Below are positions 46,720 to 58,700 of a DNA stretch of 64,000 nucleotides, in pieces (within the stretch, counting starts at the first letter, position 1; every line of letters begins with the position of its first letter). This DNA is from Psoroptes ovis (lineage: Eukaryota; Arthropoda; Arachnida; Sarcoptiformes; Psoroptidae). A model generated the notes under the pieces. That model saw only the letters and a list, made by a program, of their open reading frames with translations, was not told the origin of the DNA and ran no database searches. The stretch lies in contig PQWQ01000010.1 of NCBI GenBank assembly GCA_002943765.1, positions 498,501 through 562,500 on the forward strand, written 5' to 3'. A program made the position numbers and the translations under genes.

Positions 46720-49700
46720 ATGAGATCTCTAAAATATTCATTGAAATCATTAAAAATGTATCATCATCATCATTATTATTCAAATAATATTACTAATCAT
46801 ATTCATAATACATTCATCATATATTCATCATTACTTCTGTTACTGATATTATTCATAATATCATCAACGATATCGGCTCAAAATGTTGATCATAATCATC
46901 ATAATTCATCATCATCAATATCACCATCACTGACAACGAATCTTCAGAATAAATATTCTTCTGAAGAATCCAACAATAATGATTCCAATCATAGAAACAC
47001 TGAAAAACAGGAGCTAGAAGAATGTGAAAGTGATAATGACGATAATAATGATGATAATTTACCTGAAGAAAGTATGAATGAATATTTATCATATGAAGAT
47101 GATTATGATGATCCGGATGATGATCAAGATGATCATGATAATAATGGTTATAATTTCGGTGTAAATAATCATAATGATTCAAATACAAACGCAAATGATG
47201 ATCTAAAAGCTTCGTCATCTGAAAATGATTATAAATTCTTTGCTGAACAAGACCTTTTACCATCAGCATCATCATCGATATCATCGTCATCGATTCGAAA
47301 TCAAAATAATCAAAATCAATACAATTTCAATGATAATAATGATGATGAAAATGATTTTTGTAATCAAAATCATAATTATATTGATTCAGCATATTTCAAT
47401 GGTTATGATACCATTGTAACACGTGGTAATAATCTTTGGTATTATTATAAAGATCGTCATCGTTTAAGTCGTTCATTTGATCAACGTCGATTTACTCAAG
47501 GTAAGTGGTAATGCTTTGATGCTTTATTGTTTGATCGAGCATAGCATTTATCATTGAAATCATCAAAAGGTTCAGTTTATTTATTTTTAAATTTTTAAAA
47601 TCCATAAAAAATGATTCATATTTGCTTGGTCAATGGTTTGTCCAAATGATAATTCCGATTCAATGATTATTAAAAACTTTGAGCCCATTAAAAAAAAAAC
47701 AAAGGGTTTTGACCCACATTTATTTTGACCATTATTATTTGACCTGGTAGTCAAAATTTTGTATTTTGAATAACTGATTTCAATGCATCATTTTTGTTTT
47801 TTGTTTTTTCAAAAATGTCAATAGTCTTATCATTGTTGTCCGAAAAACAAGTGAAATGAATTTCAAATGAAATCAATTATTAGCATTATTTTTCTTGAAA
47901 TGAAAAAATTTAAATACAAATCTAATGCTTATGCTTGAATCTATTGATTTCGATTATTATTATTATGATTAATCAATGACCTTCAATTAAAAAATACTGG
48001 AAAAACTAAAAATCTTATGACATTAATCATGATGAATTGTGTGTTTGCGTTTGAATGTGTGTATCATTAATAAGAATTGATTAAAAGATTTGATTCATAT
48101 TTTCATAATTTGAAATCATTATTTCAAAAAAATGAAAATGGTCATCATCATTTAAAACTTTCGAATAAAATATGAATTGAAATATCAAACGATTCAAAAT
48201 CATTTTTGATTTTCATTGTTTCATTTGATTTATTTCAATGCAAGATATTTATACCTGAATTGTTTTCTTAATTTTTCACTGAATTTCAGAGGTTAAGCAA
48301 GGGCTATTTTTTTAGGCTGTAATCAGTCAAAATTGACCAATTAAACATTATTTTCAATGACCAAATATAAAACCACCATTGTTAATGCGTGTGGTGTTTG
48401 ATAATTACGATTCAATGAAACTGGACATTTTGTTTCGAAAATGATCAAATCAAATTTTATTCTTTGACAATGAATACAAAAAATTCAGAGTAATTTCAGA
48501 GTTTTTATTATTACAAATCACAAATTACAAATATTTTGACCATCGATCAACGATCTACGATCGAAAGGTCGACGAAACAATTAATTCAAATCGTTCAAAT
48601 TGTCCACAATTATACAACTCCACAATGACCACGAAGAAATTTTCATTGTCATTTTGAAATGTAAGTTTTATTGTTACAACATTCATTTTATGACAATTGT
48701 ATTTCCGATATAATCGTCGAAAATTTCGGCGGAAAACAAATTATGTCCGTCCAAAATCGTCTTCAATCTATTGTATTTGATGAGCGAATGTCATTGAATT
48801 TTGTTTTCCGAGTAAAAATTTCAAATGAAAAGATTTCTTCATAGAAATTTTTGCCTGTGAATTTTTCCTCATTCAAATGCTCAATCACAGTCAATAGTGC
48901 CATATTCAAATTGAAATGATGATGATCATGATTGTGGATGATCATCATTCAATAATGATCATTTTCAAATGATAATAATAATAATTCAAAAATTTTACAA
49001 TTAAAGTCGATCCAATCGATTAATTTCTGCCGAAATAAATAAAATCGAATGATAAATGACTTTATTTATGAAATATTTTAATTTAAAAATTTTCTAATTC
49101 AAAATCTTTAATTTAGAAATTTTTAATTATAATCTTAATAATTATTATAATCATTGTCACCGCATCTTTCAATCTTTCGTTGATTAATCATTGAGTTAAC
49201 CATTAATATTTCACAAGGTGCAAATGCTTTTGCAATGAATAAACATTATTATTATCAATATATTGCTATTATTATCATCATCTTTTAATTTTAATAATTG
49301 TCATATTTATGAAATTATCAGTGATATTATTATCGATATTTTGCAATCAATATTTTTCCCCTGATAAATCAATATGCTTCCATCATTATTTATTAGTTGC
49401 TATTATTATCAACGAATAATCATGAACGTTCATGTCACAATAAATCAATAGAATGAATGAAATGAAATCAAATGAATCAATGACATTTCACATGTGACAA
49501 CATAAATAAATAATAATAATAATTTTTCCCAATCGATGACAATATTTTCCAATCATCAGCCACATCAGCAATCAACAAGTGTCTTTGACTTGTAGTATTG
49601 CACAATGTTCCTTCATCCATACATTTCGCATTATTTCAATTTTGATCATTTCTCAATGTTCGTTTGGCTTTTCGTTTCGTTTATCGTCTTAGATATTCGA

Positions 49701-52700
49701 AGATTTCGATCATCTTTTTGTTTTTCTTGCTCTTTTTCAATGTATTTATGATGATGCTATATCCATATGATCATCATCATCATCATTGTTATTGTTGTTG
49801 TTACTATCATTCGATATCATTCATTTTCCATTGATTTTCATATGGAAAAACAATATTTTTTTCGATATTTGCTTCGATATTTGTTCCATTTTTTAATTGT
49901 TTTTCAATTGTTTTTGATCGTTATTTCAATTTCCTATCCGAACGTCTTTAAGTTCAGTGAATGGAAGGATCTTTTGGCTTAATTACATTCCGAAGAAAGC
50001 TTCGAATGGCTTCGCGTAGCTTCTGGTTTTGTCTTGCCACTTGTTGCTGCTGTGGCTGTTCTCCAAAGCCGCTCGAGATGTTTAATTACAAGGCAACGTT
50101 TATTATCCTCATCACTTAGAAAGGGTCTTTTGTCTTTTATGTATAGCTCTCTTCCATTTAATTGGTGTATGCGAACTTCATTAGTCGAAATGAACGAAAT
50201 GAATTGTTTTCGATTGTTTTTTCTCATCGAAAAACAATTTTCAAAAAAATATTTTCAATATTTTTTCCTATGGCTTTTTGGCCATATGAACACAAATAAT
50301 GGCACAACATATTCGGACCGAGCAAACGGACTTATTTGACCATTGTGGCCACTTTGTTTTCGATCCAAAATTGAATCAATTTCCAACAACAAATGTATGT
50401 TTTGTTACTGTTTACAATCCGTTGTTGTTGTTGTTGTTCGCTTTCCGAAATACATTTCGTTTAATATCTTTTGGATTTCATTCATTCATTCATCAAGTGA
50501 ATGCTGTACAATTACTCGTGTTTCATTATTATGTTTTTTTTGGGCTTACAAACAAAAATATATCATTGATAATAATAATAATAATAATAATAATCATTAT
50601 ATTAACTGTATTAAACAGTATTATTTTGTATTAAGCTGTATCCAGTATGTATTAAGCTCGATTTTAGAGCTTTGAAATAATGTATTAGGTTGTCCGAAAA
50701 GTTTTGGCCAATTTTCATGAGCAACTCTATTTGATTAATCGGAATGAACTTGCCGGACGGTCTAATATTTTGTATTATTTTGGATTAGAAAATTTCGGAT
50801 TTTCAAATTTTGATTCATTTTTCATTTTCATTTCATTTTCAATTCATTCATTCATTTATATGGATTTTTTTCCTTCCTATATTACATATTACATATTAAA
50901 GCCATTATTATCATTATTATGATTATGTTTTTTCGTTGTTGTTGTTCAATGTTGTTCAATGTTGTTTATTAGTAATAATAAATTGTCAGTAATTATTATT
51001 ACCATTATTATCCTCTAGATTTTCCAACGAAAAAAATAAAAAAAGATGTAATAATAATAAATGAATAAATGAATGAATGAATGAATGGATGGATAAAAAT
51101 AATGAAATATATTGGCTTAAGATTGGATTAGCGCTATATATTTGAATATGTATTTAAACACATCAATTGAAACAGGTATATATCTATAGATGCTTATGTA
51201 TCATGTTACATGTATTTGTATCAAATGTTTCAAGTTTTATCGAAATTTCATTAAAATTTTAAAATTTTAAAGTAATTTCGAATTCAAAATCAATTCATTC
51301 AACAAATTTTGATTGATTCAATTCAGAAAATGATCAATTTTTGACGATAATTATATCAATATTTAATGATGAATATTAATTTCCTTAAAATCATTTGATT
51401 TTTTTTTTGTCGAATTTGAATCCATTTTTTTGTGATATTAGTAATAATTGTAATAATAACAATTATTTTTTTATTACTCGAAATATCATTTCTGTATCCA
51501 TTGCTGTGTTCATTTTTTTGGGGCCAAATTTTGAATATTTTCTGAGTTTCAAAAAAAAAAAAAAAATATTTTTGCAACTTTTAAATGACTACAATGTAGG
51601 CGGTGGTCATATGGTATGGTAATAGCCATGGTGATGATGGTGATGATTTTAAATATTGATGAATAATCATAATGATAATAATGGTGATATTATTATTATT
51701 ATTATTCAAGTCTAAATTCAAGTCCATGTTTATCGTCGTTGATGAATTAATTCAGAAAAATGTTTCAGATTTTCTGTGTATTAGAATGGCCATATAAGTT
51801 TCTCCGTTTATCTTTGAACACGAAGAGAATCTCTGATCTGTACTAATTATCACCAAATGTCTTATCATAGAGTTTGTCTTCAAATGACTTGATGAATCTA
51901 TTTTGATTAATAGATGAATGAATCAACGATTGAAATATGAAATTCAAATCATTATTCATTCCATGGTAGATGATTCATTCATTCATTTTATATTTGATGT
52001 GAATAAATTTAGTTTCATTTTTGCTGTTGTTGTTGTTGTTGTTGATGTTTTACGTTTCAATTTCATTTGAAATTCATTTGAAATTCATAGAAAATCCATA
52101 GAAATTCATAGAAAATTCACTTTAAAAATTCAATGTAACTCAATGAAGCCCAATGAAGCTTTGCTTTGAAACTGTTTTGAGCTTTGTTTATTCATAATTT
52201 ATGCTGCTTCTATTCGATATATTTGAAAATTTATCAATTTTCAATGTCAAATCTAATTGAAAATAATTGAAATTCTAATTAATTAAAAGTATTGATTCAT
52301 TGATTAATTAATCCCGTTTTGATTTTCATTTATTCATTTATTTATTTATTTATAATTCTTGTTAATTAAATCATTATTAATTCATTAATGATCTGTGTTT
52401 TTATTTTCTTGGCCTTTGATTAAATTTTAGCTTTAATTTAGCTTTCATTACATTGATACGATTGCTTACAATCGATGATTTGTGTTATCATTTGAATATG
52501 TGTGTATTATTACTACACAGGATTTAAAGTTTTAATTCGTAGTTTCAAAATTAAATTTCATAATTGTACAGTTTAAAATTACATTGAAAATTACGAAAAT
52601 TAATTTTAAAACTCTGAAATAAAACTTTAAATCCTGTATTATTTCATTTCACCATGCATAATAATTAAATCTAATTTTCAGATTTAAATTTGAATTCGTT

Positions 52701-55700
52701 TGAATATAATATTTGAAACAAGTTCAATGTTTCATTACAATCATTTGTTTTTTCTCCAATTTTGTTTTCATTATCTTTGAATAATGAATGATTGAAATTA
52801 AACTGATATATCGATCGATCAACCGATTCATTGATTGATTGATTGATTACTAATCAAATTTTGCTCTATTTTGCTTGTAATTTTAGTTCAATTTTCAATT
52901 GTTCAAATCAACCGAACAAAACATACATAAACATATTGAATAATTAGATTTGATCTCTTTGATTTTGTTTTCTCCCCACCATTCAAAAAAATAGGTGACC
53001 ATATTCAAGGTGCATTCAACATATCACGAACACCGCTATATTGTATGAATCAAATACAACGGCAACGAAATGTGAAACGTCAAAAACGTCATCAATCAAC
53101 ACCGCAATCACAGTTATTAGCATCGACAGCTCGAACACAAACATTCTCTTCCAATCGAAATCCATTTTTAAATCATCAACAGCAACAACAACAACGTAAA
53201 TCGTTGCCATTATTATCATCTTCGACTTCATCTAAAATCAATAATCATAATAACAATGATAATAGTGATTGTAATGAACTGCAAAAATTGCGTTCAACTG
53301 CTGTATATTTTCTTCATAATAAACAACGATCACGTAGTTATTATAATTTTGATGTACGTTATTCAAACGGTACACAACGCCGGGTGAAATCACGTGATTT
53401 ACCATGGAATATGAAACAGGTAAGGATTTAATCAAAGATATTTAAGCTTTGAATCCACCCAAATTAAAGCCAAAGGCCTCTTGAAACCTCTTGCTTGAAA
53501 ACCACAAAATTAATGTTCAGGGGATTAATTATCTACAATCTACCATCTCAGACATTCCAATATATCTTCATGATATCCGATGAATCAATTTGAGAAACGA
53601 GATCAATTTTCATTTTTTTGTTCCGAAAATTAATTCGACCATTTACCACAGATCTATGGCCGATCTAATTACAAAAATTTAATTTTGGTTTCATTTGTTG
53701 CTCGAAACCAAAATGGAGAAAATGTAACAAAATTTACATAATCCACCTGATACTTTCGCTTATTTGCTTCAACCATAGCTTGCTGACAAGTGATACCTGT
53801 TGATTTCTGAGTTAATTTCCATCAATTTCCATTTTGTGAAATTACATTTTATCACAAATTTTTCTGAAACGAGAGGTTAAGCGAAAAGTAAAACTGTAAA
53901 ATTCAAAAATGAACTCATGTCCAAAAGGTTTTAATTTTGAATTTTTTTTTTTTTTTTTTTTTTTTTGATTTTCACTGCGAAAAAATTCACAGTAATTTTT
54001 AAGGCTGTTTATTTACCTGTTTACCTGTCCTTATTTGTTTGTGTATTTATCTATGTGTTTGAATGTATTTGTCGAAGAGAAAATTGAAACAGTCGTTGAA
54101 TTTTTTCATTTTTCAAAAATTAAATTTAGGAGAAAATTTGAGCATTAAAATTGAATGTAAAAATATAATTTTAATGAATGAAACAAACAGGCAAAGCAAA
54201 CAAACAAGAGTGTTTAATGATAATTATAAATACGCAGAGATCGAAATACGAAAAATTTCGTTGACCGCAATCGATTGATATTCAAATTAATATTATTTGA
54301 AAATAATGATATTAATTGCTTACGTACGTAATGTATTTGTCCAAAAAATTTTTGCCCACCTTTGTTTGCTTGCTTGGACTTGTTTACATACAAATCAATG
54401 CATAACAAATCAAATACAAATACAAATACGAATCAATACTTAATTTGTAAATTTATTCAAATATTTGCCAATCAATCAGTTGTTGTTGTTTTATAATTGT
54501 CATTATTATTATTGCTGATGCTGTTGCTCTTGTTATCTCTGTTCATTATTATTATTATTTTGATTATAAAAGGTTAAAAATTCAATACATTTAAATAATT
54601 ATATTCATTGATTCAATTCGATCAATTGATCAAAGAACAAAAGATCCCAATCAATTCATCGATTCGAATATCAAAATCGATTCGCATGTTTTCAATCATT
54701 CTTGTTCTAATCTTTGGATTATCTTATTTTGATCCAAAGATTTATTGAATAATTGATAAATTATTATTACGACGATCATTATTTTTAAATTTTTTTTTCA
54801 AAATTGTCGTTTGTTTAAAGATTGAAATTGAAGCTTTCCTGCTTTTTCCAAATACAACGACGATATATCAGAGATATGATAATTTATTTTTGCGGGAAAA
54901 TTCCCGCAAAATGATCAGTAAGATCGACAAACAAAAATTTCCAAAGATGACTAATGACATATTTTCTTCATCTTTGAACCAGTTTAATTTATTAAATATT
55001 TTTTTTTTTTTTTTGAAAAAAGTAAAATTTCCCCTGTTACATCAGTAATTGAATCAACGAGAGAGATGAATGACTTAATAAATGAATGTCTTTCTCTCTC
55101 TCTCGGTGTCTGCAGTGAAATTTGTTACCAAAATAGTCTTCGGGGTCTTCGAAGTCTTCAAAGTCTTCAAAGTCCCCGTAGTCTCTGATTCATCGGAGAT
55201 TTTTGAAAGCAAAAAGTGTCCGTACGTCTAAATCGGCCAAATTTCGCAAATCAATCGTCGATATTGGCGTGCATTCAGTCCATAAAATTAACCCAGCGAT
55301 GAACGATTAGACGACGATTGAAACATTAAAATTGATCTTACCCGAATCGTTTTTCGCAGATCATAAAAATTTTTGAATAATTTCTAATTGATTAAAATTT
55401 AATTTTCTCGCAGGAACTGCCACAAACAAATATATTTTCACATATATTTTGTCTGAGGTAATTTTTTGAATATGTTTTCACTTGGAAAAATTTGTGAAAA
55501 TTTATTCAAAAATTCACTTTTAAAATTTCCATAATTAAATCAGTTCAGTTCAATGAACTAAATTGATTCGTTTCGATCTTGCCATTAGTCTCATTGAATG
55601 AATCGATTGATCAATTGATGATTTTTACCATTTAAAGAACTGTCAATTCATTCATTTCATTGAATTTATTTGGAATTTTTTTCAAAGAATTTTGAAATAT

Positions 55701-58700
55701 TTTCCAACCATTTTTTTTCCCATAATAAATCAATAATCAGTCAATATTAAGTAATTGATTTATTATGAATTGAAACATTTCATTTATTTGGTATTATTAT
55801 TGATTTTTCATTAAAAATTTTTGGCTTGAAAGTTGTTTTTCGAAAAATTTCATGACTGTCCAACGAACGCCGCTTAAATCACTTGCTTTTAAGCAAAATA
55901 TACGTCTTTGCCATTGAAATTAATTTTTTCAAAAAACGTATTAATACGTCAATGGCAAATTAAGCCGCCAAATGCTTTTAAGGAGCATAATCATTGTTAA
56001 ACTGTGTTCTCCAAAGATTCCTTAAAAAGGAAAAATTGATTTCTTCTTCATTCAATTTTGTCGATATTCGTCGATTTTCAATTTTCTAAATGCGAACAAC
56101 TGTTCATTTAAATGTTAATTCATTTAAATCGACAACATGACACAAGAAAATCCATTGAAAAATTAATAATTTTTCAATTAATAGAAATGATGGAAAAAAT
56201 CATTAATTTTTTTTAAATTCAAAAATTAAAAAGATTTTCAAGCAATATCTATGGGCTATACATGGGGGGAATTATTAGTCGTGGAGAAAAATAAATCAAG
56301 ATTCACACCGCTTAAACACGCGTTCAAATGCTAATAATGTTTGTACGTGTTAATCAATTCAATTCATACACGATGATACGTGTTTTTTTTCAATTCAAAT
56401 TTTTGTGATTTTCATTAAATATTTGTATTTGAATTTGAAAATTTTTGTGGAAAAATTTCATCTTCGTGTCTTCTTCTACGTAGATTGAACATGTTAAAAA
56501 TTATTTTTTTTTTTTTAAATTGATCATCATCCATTTTAACAGATAATTGTCATTAAATATTATCAATTCGAATAAATGTATGAATGAAATCAAATATTTG
56601 AATGTTTGAATCAAATGAAAATCAGTGAAATCAAACTGAAATGAGCAGTGAAACTTGTACACTAAGGTTTGAAAACATTTTTATTAGAAAATTTCATTTC
56701 CTATGAATAAAGTTCAAAGCAACAAAACAAAAAATGAAAATTTTGAAAGTAAATATGATTTGAAATAAGCGTTGAATTCATTGAATGAATGGCAAAGCAT
56801 TGACAAGCTGCTGCTGAAGCTGATATGATATTGATCAATATATGTGTTTGTTGTTTAGTGCATGTGTTTGAGTGTGACTGTGTTTTGAACCATGTTTATC
56901 TTCAATGATAATGTTTGTTTCTGTTATTTGTCCATAAACAATTCAAACGATTCAAATCAAGCGATTCGAAATGAAAAAAAATTCATATCTCGGCTGATTA
57001 TCTGCGATAACTGATTTGATTGATCTGTTCAATTCAAGATGAAATTGAACAAATACATGCAAAACACACAGACACATGTATTCAAACATTGTCAGCTTTC
57101 GAAAACATTGAATCTATTTGACTAATTTGAATTTCGGAAAAAATGAATTGAATAATCGTTTGAATTTGCTCGATTTTGTCAAAGACAAATACACAGACAT
57201 TAATTATCATCTTTCAACGCATATTATCAATTATCAAATCAAATTATTTTCGAATGAATTCAGAAATATTCAAGAGTCATCGTACGATATATCACCTTGC
57301 ATATATCATCTCTGTGCGATATGATCGGATATTTTCGTATGATAAATTACATGTTTTAACCGATATATATTTCCATTATGGAAATATTTGTTTCTTAGAC
57401 AAATTATTCATGCAGTATTTTCGACTAATGTTTCAGTTGAATGAATCGAATAATTTTGTCATCATCATTATTGGATGTATGGATGACATACATTCGAATT
57501 GGTATAAGATAATTGGTAATCGGTATTTGATGATTATGACGACGATGATCAAATGACAGATAAATTCAAAGCTGAAACCTATTTCGATACCTGTTCATTG
57601 AGATTTATTGCATAATTGAATTAATGTCAATTTTTTCCATTTGTTAAGGTTGGATTACTTGCTGGTAATCTATGGCCAATCGGTTGGCAACGCTATCAAC
57701 AATTTCGTCCGGCCGCATATTTGCCATCACGTTTCGAAATGATATTCATATTGAATGAACATTCATTTAATTTGACTGATGTTTTGCTGCTTCAGCAGCA
57801 GCAGCAGAGTAATAATCAATTTCAATCACAACGTTTGCCATTGTTATCGAATAATAACCGGAGTGATTTCAACAATATTCCAATATTATTTTGGAATAAT
57901 CTTGATTCAACAAATTGGAATCAAACATGGCATATGAGATTATTGAATAATTTCAATTATTCCATTCGTTTCACCGGGATGTTTGAAATGAATGGTATCG
58001 TATATGTGATTGGTGAACAAATCCACGATGATAATAATTCGAAATTGAATAAAAGAATTGGAAAAATGTATCGTTATTATGTGACCGATGATGATAGCCG
58101 TGATTTGAAAGAATTGGTAAGTTAAGCAATTCGATGACTTGCTTTGCTTTGATTTTACTAATCGTTTTTACCCTTTGAAATTTCAATCCAGAATCAAACT
58201 GTACAAGAATTTTTTGGCTGTCCAAAAGCAAAAATCCAATCGCCGACAACAACAACAACCACAACGACGACAATCACTCCGATTGTAAGCAGTATTGCAC
58301 CAAAGTTGCTTACGACAACCACCACATCAACGACGACTACAACTTCGTCGACGACGCCGAAACCAACATCGACGACCTCGACGACAACGACCACGTGTAC
58401 TACGACGACCACATCTACGACTACGACCACATCGACGACTGAATCCCGTTCTGTGGAAGAATCGTCAAAATCATCTTCAACACCATCAACCACTGGATCT
58501 TCAATTGAAAGCGAAGATGTTGGTTATGATGATGAAGAAGGCGAAGAAGAAGATGAAGATACAAGTGATGATTATAGTGATGATGATGATGATAATACGA
58601 ATGATAATGAAATATCAAAGAATAATATCGATGATCGAACTTCATCGACGACATCTGTTGATCCTGTGATTACACCAAAGAAGAAATCAATCGTTGAATC

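Larger units (their letters stand above)
47501..52994 (+). other. Intron 1 of the large membrane-protein gene
   Basis: About 5.5 kb between a GTAAGT donor and an ATAG acceptor. It contains MITE copy 8, a 121-bp inverted-repeat element (52517), a possible transposase relic on the minus strand (49979-50227), (AAT)n at about 50570-50595 and an AATG tract near 51060. Confidence 0.65.
53420..57648 (+). other. Intron 2 of the large membrane-protein gene
   Basis: About 4.2 kb between GTAAGG and a TTAAG acceptor. Contains a poly(T) tract (about 53942-53966), a GC-rich palindrome at 54890-54910, a TC run and a 9-bp GTCTTC(G/A)AA tandem repeat (55135-55188), and a fold-back region with ACGT boxes (55870-55990). 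Frames at 57118-57556 have chance-like composition. Confidence 0.6.

Noticed and set aside
46853..47290. 145-codon minus-strand frame, His/Tyr rich
   Set aside because: Antisense of the Asp/Asn-rich exon 1 of the membrane-protein gene; composition follows from GAT/AAT codons read backwards.
50034..50675. Overlapping plus-strand frames of about 100-111 codons
   Set aside because: Several frames are open at once over T-rich and AAT-repeat sequence inside an intron; none shows a domain.
57118..57556. Plus-strand frames of 68 and 126 codons just before exon 3 of the membrane-protein gene
   Set aside because: They end before the chosen acceptor in frames that do not join it, overlap each other and have Ile/Phe/Asn-rich chance composition.
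58194..58493. Val/Asp-rich minus-strand frame
   Set aside because: Antisense of the ACA/ACG Thr-rich stalk; repeat shadow.
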